35,164 bases of DNA from Bacteroidales bacterium (GTDB lineage Bacteria; Bacteroidota; Bacteroidia; Bacteroidales; WCHB1-69): the NCBI GenBank assembly GCA_017962275.1, contig JAGCVQ010000042.1:1-35164 (forward strand), written 5' to 3'. Positions 14,487 to 24,200 of this stretch are shown one piece after another. Every line of letters starts with the position of its first letter. Positions within the stretch are counted from its first letter, which is position 1. The position numbers were made by a program, and so were the translations under genes. Below the pieces are notes generated by a model. That model was given only the letters and a program-made list of their open reading frames with translations. It made no database searches and had not been told where the DNA came from.

Positions 14487-15764
14487 ATGTTCAGTAAGAT
14501 ACTAAACACGTTCGGCACGAAAATGGTGGTCGCTTTCATCAACTTGGCGATCGCCATCCTCATCTCGCAGGTTCTGGGCGACAGCGGGAAAGGCCTGCAG
14601 TCGCTGGTGCTGACGAACATCAGCTTCATCCTGATATTCTCGGAGATTGTCTGCGGGGCGAGCCTCGTCTATCTGACCTCGCGCCACGATTTCTCCAAAC
14701 TGTGGCTGCCGTCGGTGTTGTGGGCGTTGTTCGTGGCCGTCGTCATGGGTGTGCTGATGCTGTTGCTGAACATGGGGTTAGACAGTGCGTTAGCCATTCA
14801 CACCGCCATCCTCTCGTTCGTCTCCTCCTTCGCCAGCATCAACTTCCGCATCCTGATCGGAAAGGAAGAGGTGAAGAAGGCGAACTACAACACGCTGCTG
14901 CAACCGGTCGCGCTGGTACTCACCCTGCTGGTGTACTATCTCGTGCTGGGCAAAAGCGACATCTACGGCTACATCATCGGGCTTTATGTGGCCTACGGCA
15001 GTTCGGCCATCCTGGGCACCCGCCAGCTGTGGAATGAATATAAGTCCCTGAAGATATACCCGTTACGAGAATACAACGACACGCTGAGAGCCCTTTTCAA
15101 GTACGGGTTCCTCAACCAGACCAGCCACTTCGTGCAGTTTTTCAATTTGCGGCTGAGCTACTACCTGCTGAACGCCTACGTGGACACAGGGCACGTTGGG
15201 GTCTATTCCAACGCCGTCTCGTTGGCCGAAGCGCTGTGGATTATCTCCAACAGCATCGCGTTGGTGCAGTACGCCCGCGTCTCGAACAGCACGGACACCG
15301 CTTACAACCAGCGACTTACGCTCGACCTCGCCAAAATCTGCTTTGCCATTTCGTTGCCGGCAGTGATCGTCTTGGCCCTGCTACCGTCTCAGTTCTATCA
15401 GTTCGTCTTCGGTCCCGAGTTCGGGCTGATGTCCACGCTCATCAAGATTTTGGCACCGGGCGTGCTCCTCTACGGCGTTTACCTGATTCTCGGGCACTAC
15501 TACTCCGGCTCCGGCCGCTACTTCATGAACACCTGGGCGGCACTTTGCGGACTGGTGATCACGCTGACCTGCGGCTTCACCCTGATTCCGCGTTTCGCCG
15601 CACAGGGTGCCGCCGTGACCGCCTCATTGGCCTACAGCACAAACGCCCTTTTCCTGATGGCCTGCTTCCTGAAAGAGTCGCGGTTCAAAATGCACGATTT
15701 CGTATTAACACCTTCAGAATTAAAGAATTACCTTTTGGAAATAAAGAATCATTATTTGAAATAA
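14487..15764 (+). CDS. Polysaccharide flippase (Wzx/MATE-like)
   Basis: A 425-residue inner-membrane protein with about 12 hydrophobic segments across its length, e.g. MVVAFINLAIAILISQVLG, LVLTNISFILIFSEIVCGASLVYL, LWALFVAVVMGVLMLLL and VTLTCGFTLIPRFAAQGAAVTASLAY. This layout and the start (FSKILNTFGTKMVV...) fit the polysaccharide transport / oligosaccharidyl-lipid flippase family, which moves lipid-linked glycans across the membrane. The start is the ATG at 14487, about 18 nt after the plus-strand -7 box; the frame is open far upstream but through the opposite gene. The methyltransferase gene follows after 6 nt. Together with the glycosyltransferase it forms a small glycan-export locus. Confidence 0.87.
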   Translation: MFSKILNTFGTKMVVAFINLAIAILISQVLGDSGKGLQSLVLTNISFILIFSEIVCGASLVYLTSRHDFSKLWLPSVLWALFVAVVMGVLMLLLNMGLDSALAIHTAILSFVSSFASINFRILIGKEEVKKANYNTLLQPVALVLTLLVYYLVLGKSDIYGYIIGLYVAYGSSAILGTRQLWNEYKSLKIYPLREYNDTLRALFKYGFLNQTSHFVQFFNLRLSYYLLNAYVDTGHVGVYSNAVSLAEALWIISNSIALVQYARVSNSTDTAYNQRLTLDLAKICFAISLPAVIVLALLPSQFYQFVFGPEFGLMSTLIKILAPGVLLYGVYLILGHYYSGSGRYFMNTWAALCGLVITLTCGFTLIPRFAAQGAAVTASLAYSTNALFLMACFLKESRFKMHDFVLTPSELKNYLLEIKNHYLK

Positions 15765-15770
15765 ACCGTT

Positions 15771-16592
15771 ATGGGAAAGATAAAGAAAGCGCTGTTGGCA
15801 TTGAAGCTCATCATCAAACATCCTTATCTGCTGAACCATGTGCTGAACAGTGAGGATGTTCATCAAAAGAAGTTTGTACATAAGTTCGGGCTTGCCGACG
15901 GACTGCCGCTGTTGCGGTTGGAGGAGCTGTTTCCGGATTTCGAGGAGACGGTGTCGCCCTACGCGTACCTGTCGGGTGCGACAATGCCCATCGACATCGC
16001 GTTGCTGAAGGGCATCGCCCGGAAGATAAACGCGAAGAGCTACTTCGAGATCGGCACGTGGCGCGGCGAAAGCGTCGCCAATGTGGCCGACGTGGTACCG
16101 GAATGCGTCACGCTGAACCTTTCGCGCAAGGAAATCCTCGCGTTCCGGAACGACGAACGCTATGCCGACGCCCACGCCTTCTTCTCCAAGCCGTTGGACA
16201 ACGTGACGCACTTGGAGGGCAATTCTCAACAATTCGACTTCACCCCGTACAAGGGGCAGTTCGACATGGTTTTCATCGACGGCGACCACCATTACGAAAC
16301 GGTGAAGAAAGACACGAAATCCGCTTTCGAGCTGCTGCGCGACGAGAAATCCGTGATCGTGTGGCACGACTACGGTTTCGACCCCGAAACCATCCGCTGG
16401 AGCGTCCTCGCCGCCATCTGGGAGGGCACCCCGGAGGAGAAACGCCCGCACCTTTACCACGTCGCCAACACGATGTGCGCCATCTACCTCCCTGAAACCC
16501 TCCCGACTGAACCCCTTATTCCTTATTCCACCCCAAAACACTATTACCAAGTGACGTTAAAATCTGTTCCCGTCCTATCCTCTAAACTCTAA
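15771..16592 (+). CDS. Class I SAM-dependent methyltransferase (Methyltransf_24-like)
   Basis: A 273-residue protein with the Rossmann SAM-binding pattern: motif I YFEIGTWRGESVANVA (about 91-106) and the acidic FIDGDHHYETVKKDTKSAFELL segment (about 170), followed by VWHDYGFD. This arrangement is typical of Methyltransf_24 enzymes found in polysaccharide and O-antigen clusters. It most likely methylates or otherwise modifies the glycan handled by the flippase 6 nt upstream; the target is unknown. The last codons (TCT AAA CTC TAA) already belong to a CTCTAAA heptad tract, so the C-terminal SKL and the stop codon come from the repeat. Confidence 0.8.
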   Translation: MGKIKKALLALKLIIKHPYLLNHVLNSEDVHQKKFVHKFGLADGLPLLRLEELFPDFEETVSPYAYLSGATMPIDIALLKGIARKINAKSYFEIGTWRGESVANVADVVPECVTLNLSRKEILAFRNDERYADAHAFFSKPLDNVTHLEGNSQQFDFTPYKGQFDMVFIDGDHHYETVKKDTKSAFELLRDEKSVIVWHDYGFDPETIRWSVLAAIWEGTPEEKRPHLYHVANTMCAIYLPETLPTEPLIPYSTPKHYYQVTLKSVPVLSSKL

Positions 16593-16642
16593 ACTCTAAA
16601 CCTTAAACTCTAAACCTTAAACTCTAAACTCTAAACTCTAAA
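16580..16642 (+). repeat. CTCTAAA heptad tract (nine units)
   Basis: Nine uninterrupted 7-bp units: CTCTAAA with two CCTTAAA variants. This is the longest and most regular heptad tract in the window. It begins inside the methyltransferase reading frame, supplies its stop codon and ends 10 nt before the uridine phosphorylase -7 box. Confidence 0.9.
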
Positions 16643-16652
16643 CTATTTTTTG

Positions 16653-16660
16653 TATCTTTG
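16653..16660 (+). promoter_or_regulatory. -7 box for uridine phosphorylase
   Basis: TATCTTTG, a full match to the Bacteroidetes -7 consensus, lies 24 nt before the ATG at 16685. Upstream is the heptad tract, which would occupy the -33 region. Confidence 0.65.
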
Positions 16661-16684
16661 CCGTTTCAAACAAAACCGAACATT

Positions 16685-17551
16685 ATGACCAAACCGATAC
16701 CCGCATCCGAGCTGCCCCTTCAGGCCGACGGCGCGATTTACCACCTCAATTTGCACCCCGAGGAGCTGGCCGACAACGTCATCCTCGTAGGTGACCCGGG
16801 CCGTGTGGCGATGATTTCCGCGATGTTCGACACTGTGGAGGTGCGCAAGCAGAACCGCGAGCTCATCACCCACACCGGAACCTACCAAGGGAAACGCATC
16901 TCCGTGATTTCCACGGGAATGGGCACCGACAATATCGATATCGTGCTCACCGAGTTAGACGCGGTGGCCAACATCGACCTCAAAACCCGCACGGTGAAGG
17001 AGACGCACCGTTCCCTCAACCTTGTGCGCATCGGGACTTCCGGCGCCCTCAACCCGGACCTCGAATGCGGCACCTTCTTGGCCTCCTCGTTCGGCCTTGG
17101 CATTGACGGCGTGCTGCGGTTCTACGAGACCAGCAACATCATCCGCGAAGAGATGGTCGAGGCGTTTGTACGCCACACCGGCTGGGCTGACACGCTCCCC
17201 TACCCTTACTGCACGCCCGCATCGCCCGAACTTCTCAACCGTATCGGCCACGACATGGCCCAGGGCATCACCGTCAGCGCCCCGGGATTTTTCGGTCCGC
17301 AAGGCCGCCAGGTCCGGCTCAACCTGAAATACCCCGAACTCAACGGGAAAATCGAAACCTTCGCGTACCAAGGCCATGCCATCACCAACATGGAGATGGA
17401 GTGCTCCGCGATTTACGGTCTCGGCAACCTGCTCGGACATCAACCCCTCACCGTCTGCCTCCTCATCGCCAATCGCGTCACGGGCAAGTTCCTCGACAAT
17501 TACCACGACCGAATGGAGACGCTGTGCCGCACCGTACTGGATCGGATTTAG
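16685..17551 (+). CDS. udp: Uridine phosphorylase (NP-I family)
   Basis: A 288-residue cytosolic enzyme of nucleoside phosphorylase family I, cleaving uridine and phosphate to uracil and ribose-1-phosphate for pyrimidine salvage. Phosphate-site residues are in ILVGDPGRV (33-41). GMGTDN (78-83) and RIGTSGAL (115-122) follow, and the ribose-binding signature MEMECSAIYGL starts at 236. It is longer than E. coli Udp (253 aa), as is usual for the Bacteroidetes branch. The start is the ATG at 16685, not the GTT/TTG-type codons at 16658 that overlap the -7 box. The binding-protein gene follows after 43 nt. A related purine or broad-specificity phosphorylase cannot be fully excluded. Confidence 0.88.
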   Translation: MTKPIPASELPLQADGAIYHLNLHPEELADNVILVGDPGRVAMISAMFDTVEVRKQNRELITHTGTYQGKRISVISTGMGTDNIDIVLTELDAVANIDLKTRTVKETHRSLNLVRIGTSGALNPDLECGTFLASSFGLGIDGVLRFYETSNIIREEMVEAFVRHTGWADTLPYPYCTPASPELLNRIGHDMAQGITVSAPGFFGPQGRQVRLNLKYPELNGKIETFAYQGHAITNMEMECSAIYGLGNLLGHQPLTVCLLIANRVTGKFLDNYHDRMETLCRTVLDRI

Positions 17552-17594
17552 CAACAGCGGGGCATGCCCTACTGTCCCACAAAAAGATAATACG

Positions 17595-18710
17595 ATGAAA
17601 AAAATAATCCTCTATGCAATATGTATCGTAATCGGGATGACTGCCGTTTTCGCCGAGCCGTCCGAATGTAAGATTCTCTACCTGATTCCCTTTGAATCAG
17701 ATAGTTATACAACGCCCTACATCAAAGAGTGCGATGAAATGGACAATGTGCGCTCCTACCGGCTGATGGGCTTTTGGAACGGGGCGCAGATGGCAATTGA
17801 GGAGATGAGCCGAAACGACAACATCCAGTTCGACATCATCGTGCGCGACATCTCAAACAGCGAGGCGAAGCTGCGTAACATCCTGGAAGACACCGAGTTG
17901 ATGAACGGCGTAAACCTCATTATCGGACCGTTCTACGGCAAGCTGTTCGCGGTGGCGGCAGCATACGCGAAAGAGTACCGGATTCCCATCGTGAACCCCT
18001 TCACCAGCCGTCAGGACTTCATGGAGGGCAACGAATACGTCTATAAGCTGATTCCCTCTTTGGAGGCACGGCCAGCCATGGTCTCGTTCCTGGCGCAGCA
18101 GACCAACGCCTTTCCGATCATCATCTACGGCGATTCCACTTCTGACAATAAGGAGATGAAGGCTTATCTTTCCTATTTCAGGAAACAAAACATCGCGCAC
18201 GAGATCATCCCCAACGCATCTTCGGTGGTGACACGGTTGTCGGAGTACAAACCGAGTGTCGTCATCACCTTCTACGACAACCCCGCGCAGAACCTCATCA
18301 TCTCGCGTAACCTGCTCTACAGCAAAAAGACTGACAACCTCACGTTCGTAGTGCCGGAATCGTGGATGGAGTCCAAAACCTACGACATCGAGTATTATTC
18401 CAAGCTCAACCTGCACTTTTTCTCGGATTATTACATTGATTTCGACGAGGAAAAGACCAAAACATTCATCTACGATTACACGCAGAAGTACGGGGTGCCG
18501 CCCTCCTTGGAGAATTTCGCGTTCCAAGGCTATGACATCACCCGTTATTTCGTGGAACTGGTGCTCAACCATCTGGACCTCGACCGCGTGAAAGTCAGCC
18601 CGATCGCCTTCCCGCTTTCGTTCGACAAATCGCCCGACGGCGGCTACGAGAACGTGAACGTACAGTTTCTCGAAGTGAAAGACAATGAGATAGTTCCGAG
18701 CGGATACTAA
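17595..18710 (+). CDS. Type I periplasmic substrate-binding-like protein
   Basis: A 371-residue exported protein. Residues 1-20 are a signal peptide (MKKIILYAICIVIGMTAVFA). The rest has the two-lobed type I periplasmic-binding fold seen in Leu/Ile/Val-binding proteins: FWNGAQMAIEEMSRN, LIIGPFYGKLFAVAAAYAKEYRIPIVNPFTS, PIIIYGDSTSDNKEMKAYLSYF, and ENFAFQGYDITRYFVELVLNHL. No ABC permease or ATPase gene is adjacent, so a transport role is not supported; such orphans in Bacteroidetes sometimes act as sensors or in envelope biogenesis. It sits between udp (43 nt) and priA (12 nt) and is probably in the same transcript. The ligand is unknown. Confidence 0.8.
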   Translation: MKKIILYAICIVIGMTAVFAEPSECKILYLIPFESDSYTTPYIKECDEMDNVRSYRLMGFWNGAQMAIEEMSRNDNIQFDIIVRDISNSEAKLRNILEDTELMNGVNLIIGPFYGKLFAVAAAYAKEYRIPIVNPFTSRQDFMEGNEYVYKLIPSLEARPAMVSFLAQQTNAFPIIIYGDSTSDNKEMKAYLSYFRKQNIAHEIIPNASSVVTRLSEYKPSVVITFYDNPAQNLIISRNLLYSKKTDNLTFVVPESWMESKTYDIEYYSKLNLHFFSDYYIDFDEEKTKTFIYDYTQKYGVPPSLENFAFQGYDITRYFVELVLNHLDLDRVKVSPIAFPLSFDKSPDGGYENVNVQFLEVKDNEIVPSGY

Positions 18711-18722
18711 TCCTATTTCCCC

Positions 18723-21215
18723 ATGCAGACCTTCTTCGCCGATGTCATCCTGCCGCTGCCCATCGAGGCGCGCTTCACCTACCGCGTCCCGCAGGCGCTC
18801 AACGGTCAGGTGGCATTCGGAATGCGCGTGGTGGTGCCGTTCGGGGCCAACAAGCTCTACGCCGCCATCGTGGAACGGGTGCATGAGAATTCTCCTAAAC
18901 AGTTTACAGTCAAATACATACTGGATGTCATCGATGAACGTCCTGTGGTGTCGGAGGCGCAATACAAGCTCTGGCAGTGGATCGCCGACTACTATATGTG
19001 CACCGTCGGGGAGGTGATGGCCGCCGCGCTGCCCTCCGCCCTGCGCCTCGCAAGCGAAACCAAAGTCAAGATCCACCCCGACTTCGACGGCGACATCTCC
19101 GTGCTTACCCCTCACGAACTCAACGTCGTGGAACTGCTTATCCACCGCGAAACCATGACCGTGGCCGAAGTCGCCAAAACGCTCCAAGTCGCCAAGGTGA
19201 TGCCCATCATCAAATCGTTGGTCGATAAACGGGCGGTCATCACTGACGAGGAGATTCGCAATCCATACAAACCTAAGAGAGAGACAGTTATACGTCTTGC
19301 ACCGCCCTACGACAACGAGGCGGAGTTCATGGCTTTGCTCGACCGACTCAACGGGAAATCGAGCACGTCGCAACAGGCCGACACCCTGCTCGGCTTCATG
19401 ATGCTGACACGCGAGGGCAACCGCTACCGCTTCGATGCGGCGATTCCGAAGAGCACCCTCACCAAATCCGAAAATATCAACCCTAACAGTCTGCAGACGC
19501 TCATCAAGAAGGGAATCCTGCTCTCCGAAGAGCACGTGATTTCCCGTTTAGCGGACTATTCGACCGAAAATGCCGACGAGGTAATTCTCTCTGAGGCGCA
19601 GACACGGGCTTACGAAGAAATCAAACAAAACTTTGAAAAGTTTCCCGTCACGTTGCTGCACGGCGTCACCGGCAGCGGCAAGACCGAAATCTACATCAAG
19701 CTGATCGACGAGGTGCTGAAAAAGGGCAAACAGGTGCTCTATCTACTTCCTGAAATCGCCCTCACCTCACAGATTGTCAATCGGTTGCGGAAGTATTTCG
19801 GCGACAAGGTCGGGGTCTATCACTCCCGTTTCAACGAGTATGAACGGGTGGAAATCTGGAACCGCGTGCTGAGCGGCAGCGATGCGGACGACACCGCCAA
19901 ATACCAGCTGGTTCTCGGGGCGAGGTCGGCTTTGCTGCTGCCTTACAAGAACTTAGGGTTAGTCATTGTGGACGAAGAACACGACGGTTCCTACAAACAG
20001 ATCGACCCGGCTCCGCGCTATCACGCCCGCGACGCCGCCGTGGTGCTCGCGCAGATCCACGGGGCGAAAACGCTGTTGGGTACCGCCACGCCGTCGTTGG
20101 AGACCTACTTCAACGTGCAGCTCCACAAATTCGGATTGGTGGAGCTGATGCAGCGTTACGCCGACAGCAAACTCCCCGACATCTATACCGTTAACATGAC
20201 CCTCGCGACCCGCCGGAAGGAGGTGCAGGGCCTCTTCTCGCACTTCCTGATCGAGCAGATGGCGACGGCCTTGGAGCGCAAAGAGCAGGTCATCCTGTTC
20301 CAGAACCGGCGCGGCTACGCGGTGCGCATGATCTGCCACACTTGCGAATCGATGCCCAAGTGCCAATATTGCGACGTGACGCTCACCTACCATAAGAAGA
20401 CCAACCTGCTGAAATGCCACTACTGCGGTTACGCCATCGAGGTGCCGAGAGAGTGCCCGACGTGCCACAGCACCGACATCGAGATGAAAGGGTTTGGAAC
20501 AGAGCAGGTTGAAGACACGTTGGCGGAAATCTTCCCCGAGGCACGCATCGCCCGCATGGACACAGACACCACGCGTTCGAAAAACGCTTACCAGCAGATT
20601 ATCAGCGACTTCGAGGAGCACAAGACCGACATCTTAGTGGGCACGCAGATGGTGACGAAAGGGTTGGATTTCGACCGCGTGAGCGTGGTGGGCATCCTCA
20701 ACGCCGACGCGCTGATCTCGTTCCCCGATTTCCGGGCATTCGAGCGGGCATTCCAGCTGCTGTCGCAGGTGAGCGGGCGCGCAGGCCGCAAGGAGGTGCC
20801 CGGCAAGGTGGTCATCCAGACCTTCCAGCCCAACCACCCGGCCCTCAAATTCGTGGAGAGCAACGACTTCGCCGCGATGTACCAGAGTCAGATCGCCGAG
20901 CGGCAGCAGTTCCGTTTGCCGCCCGTCACCCGCATGGTGAAAATCACGCTGAAACATACGGAAGAGCAGACCGTTATGGCCGCCGCGATGCAGCTGCAAG
21001 CGATGCTGAGGGAGGTTTTCCAAGGCAATGTGATGGGTCCCGCCACGCCGTTGGTCTCCCGCATCCAGAACTACTACCTGCAGGATTTCTGGATCAAGCT
21101 GAACCGCGACAATACGCTTGGCGCAAGGAAGCAACAACTTCGCGAAGTGCTCCGGCAGTTCAAGCAGCTGCCGACGTTCAAGAAGGTGCGGGTAGTGGTG
21201 AATGTGGATGCGTAA
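18723..21215 (+). CDS. priA: Primosomal protein N' (replication restart helicase)
   Basis: PriA is a 3'-5' superfamily 2 DNA helicase that reloads the replisome at stalled or recombined forks. The 830-residue protein has the N-terminal 3'-binding domain (FFADVILPLPIEARFTYRVP), the Walker A GVTGSGKTE (314-322), Walker B DEEH (417-420), LGTATPS motif III (452-458) and motif VI QVSGRAGR (682-689). Eight cysteines in CX2C pairs (538/541, 547/550, 565/568, 578/581) bind two zinc ions inside the helicase core. All functional motifs are intact and the length is about 100 residues over E. coli PriA, as in other Bacteroidetes. It ends 8 nt before the convergent T9SS gene with no terminator between. 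Confidence 0.97.
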   Translation: MQTFFADVILPLPIEARFTYRVPQALNGQVAFGMRVVVPFGANKLYAAIVERVHENSPKQFTVKYILDVIDERPVVSEAQYKLWQWIADYYMCTVGEVMAAALPSALRLASETKVKIHPDFDGDISVLTPHELNVVELLIHRETMTVAEVAKTLQVAKVMPIIKSLVDKRAVITDEEIRNPYKPKRETVIRLAPPYDNEAEFMALLDRLNGKSSTSQQADTLLGFMMLTREGNRYRFDAAIPKSTLTKSENINPNSLQTLIKKGILLSEEHVISRLADYSTENADEVILSEAQTRAYEEIKQNFEKFPVTLLHGVTGSGKTEIYIKLIDEVLKKGKQVLYLLPEIALTSQIVNRLRKYFGDKVGVYHSRFNEYERVEIWNRVLSGSDADDTAKYQLVLGARSALLLPYKNLGLVIVDEEHDGSYKQIDPAPRYHARDAAVVLAQIHGAKTLLGTATPSLETYFNVQLHKFGLVELMQRYADSKLPDIYTVNMTLATRRKEVQGLFSHFLIEQMATALERKEQVILFQNRRGYAVRMICHTCESMPKCQYCDVTLTYHKKTNLLKCHYCGYAIEVPRECPTCHSTDIEMKGFGTEQVEDTLAEIFPEARIARMDTDTTRSKNAYQQIISDFEEHKTDILVGTQMVTKGLDFDRVSVVGILNADALISFPDFRAFERAFQLLSQVSGRAGRKEVPGKVVIQTFQPNHPALKFVESNDFAAMYQSQIAERQQFRLPPVTRMVKITLKHTEEQTVMAAAMQLQAMLREVFQGNVMGPATPLVSRIQNYYLQDFWIKLNRDNTLGARKQQLREVLRQFKQLPTFKKVRVVVNVDA

Positions 21216-21223
21216 CACGAGCG

Positions 21224-24200
21224 TCACTCCTTGACGAACCGTTTCGTCGCAACGCCGCTTTCGCCCACCACACGTACAACGTAAACTCCTGCCGACAATT
21301 CTTCTAAGCCAATCCGAGTAGAGAGATTCTGTACAGGAATCGTTTTAATCCATTGTCCGTAAGCATTATACAAAAGGATTTCCCCTGCCGCTATGGCTTC
21401 GTCCAAATCAATGTCAATGAATTGTTTGGCCGGATTGGGCCGAATTGAGACATGCTGGCCAAAATCGTCGTAATCGGGCACGGAAGTGTCATCAAGCGTG
21501 GTGAAATCAGTGGTGGTATAGTCGCTGCACATGGTCCGACTATCCCCATAAACTGATTTCACCCGGACATCATAAACCGTGTTGGATGTCAGACTGTCGA
21601 GGAAGACAGGATGTGAATAAACATCCATGCTGTCAGTCCAATCGGGGCTGGTGGCGAGTCTGTATTGCACCACCCAGTGGCTCTCGCCGTTGCCGTCAGT
21701 CCAATCCACAGTGGCCGTATGTGACGTGATGTCGTTGACAACCAGCTGCGTGGGGGCGGGGAAAGCATTCGGGATAAGCTGCACCTTCACGTTTTCGATG
21801 GCGGCGTTTGTCCATCCCGTAACGCTATCATACGTCCGAAATGCGATACAGTAGTTGCTGTCAGCGGCAAGGCCGAGCGTACTGTAGTCGATGGTCATTG
21901 TCGTGAAACTGTTTGTGTTCGAATATGGGCAGGACTGCACTTCATGGTAAGTATTCCCATCAGAAGGGTCGGTCATATAGCCAACCGAAAGGGTTGGACG
22001 AATGGTCGCATATTTGTAGGAGAACGTCAGCTTTAGGAAACGAAGATGTTCGGCAAATTCAGGAAGAACCGCATACAATGGCGTAACCCTGCTATCCACG
22101 AGGTGCAGACTGTTGCCCAAAACAATCAGGTTGCTGCTGTTGGACAAAAAAGCAACGGGAAGTACCCCAGGAGGGCAACCGACAAAAACATGGAGATTGA
22201 GGAACGTCCAGCAGTCCGGATAAGTGATATATGGATAATTCATCGGTGGAAAATACGATGTGGAGACCTCGGTTGTGTAGCTGTCGAAAGATTCCTGATA
22301 AGGCCCGCTGACAACAGACATTGGGGCACAACGAGTGAAAATGTAGCCGAGCGGACTCCATTCGCTGTACTCCCCTGAAGAGCATAGTGCCCGCACATAG
22401 CAACCGTAGAATGTTCCCTCATCCAGTCCTGTCAGAACGAATGGGTTCACGTTTGCCACGCAGATGTTGTTCGCCGAATCCGGATTGAAGTCTTCTGTTC
22501 CGTAGGCTATTTCCCAAGCCTGCTCATCATTGGCGGGTGTCCACCATAGCGTTGCCGAATGTTGGGACACGTTGGTAGCCCGTAAATCGGATGGGGCATG
22601 ACACAAGGGGGCCTCTTCCAACACCAGATCGTCTAAATCGATGAGGAAATCGTATTCTCCCGCATAATCAGAAATAAGGGCAATATAAGTGCCTGAGCCC
22701 TGATAATGGTCAAAAAAGATATCCATCCGATTGACGGCTTGTGACTCAACGGTTTGGACAGTATCCACCGGAACAAAGGTCGAGATGTCATCGGGATCAG
22801 ACATCACCCCCACAATCAAACTGGGGTAGCCGCTGCCTGTGCGCATCAAGAACGAGAGCCGCAGATTGTTGACAGAATAATCGGAAAGAACTTCGGGAAG
22901 TATAACCAAAGCATCTGTGGTATTATTACCCGCAAAACGGAGAACAGAACCGCCGTCGTCCAACATGCTGTTTTCTGAAATGTATGGACTATGGATACCC
23001 GTTTCGGGAGCAAGGGACGACCAACAGTCGGGGAGATTGCCCGAATGATTGTCTCCGGGGGTGAAATCCTCATAGTATGGGAGGGAAAGTGGATCGCACA
23101 AAGTCTGGAAAGCCACCCCATCCGACCAAGCGGAGTAATAGCCGTTATCGCAAACCGATCGCACATACAGGGTGTAATTCGTACTGGATTGCAAACCTGA
23201 GAGCTGAATGGAAGTGCCTTGAATTGCAACCACATCCGAAACCGTGTCGGGGTCAATATCACCGACACCCATAACATATTGCCAGGCAACTTGCTCAATC
23301 CCGGCAGATGAGAAGGAGATGAACGCATCATGTGCCGTGGCTCCTTCAAACGTGACATCCACAGGACGTGGACAGTGATACGGAACAATCTGCACATTAT
23401 CGATGACCGCTCCCGGCGGATACACGGAATTGTACACGTTACGCCATCGGAAGTAGAGACGCCGCACCGTATTGTCGTTTTCGCTTCCCAACACGTAACG
23501 GGTTGTCTTCCAATCATCCTGGAGCGCAAATTTACCTATCAGAACAGATCCCTCGGGATAAACATCATCGAAATAGTTTGTGGAAACCAATATCGGGGCG
23601 GGTTCCCCGACCATTGCATGCATATAAGCGTAAGAGGAATGCCCGTTGCACAGCCATCTGAACCTGATTTCATACTCGGTGGCACCGCTTAACTGGAAGT
23701 CCCGGTACGCCCAAGCCTCGGCTATCGTGCTGCCGTAGGAGGCATCCGTGCCGTTATTGGTAACGAAGAGCAATGAATCGCTGTAACCGTTAGGGATGCC
23801 GATTTGCCACCGGCTGACAGGATTTCCGGTTTCCATTCGCCACGCGGCATTCTCGTTCCCGTTCTCGAAATCATGGGAGTATGGGACTGTGGCTGGCTGA
23901 TATGCGAAAGAGGTCACAGGTATGGAGACCCATTCGCTGTAGTCCCAGCCGTTGGAGCAGTGGGTGCGCACAAAAAAGACAAGGTTGGTGTCATTGATGT
24001 TCGTGGCATGGTACTCACTCTGATGTACAGTAACGATTTGACTGCTGTCCGGCTCCGTCTGGTAGTCGGGCACAATGGCCACCTCCCATTCGTCTTCCCC
24101 TTCCTCATCGTCCCATGTGATGTAAGCAGTACCCGGTGAAATGCTGGTAGCCATTACGTTATAAGGATCGTGGCAATTATAGACCATATCCAAGGCAAGA

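Noticed and set aside
16580-16642. CRISPR-like or telomere-like array
   Set aside because: Seven-bp units without spacers; neither CRISPR nor any known chromosome end structure fits, and the flanks are ordinary genes.
17853-19535. 560-codon minus-strand frame across the PBP and priA genes
   Set aside because: It spans two well-supported plus-strand genes and their junction, is His/Val/Gly-rich and has no recognisable domain: mirror image of codon bias.
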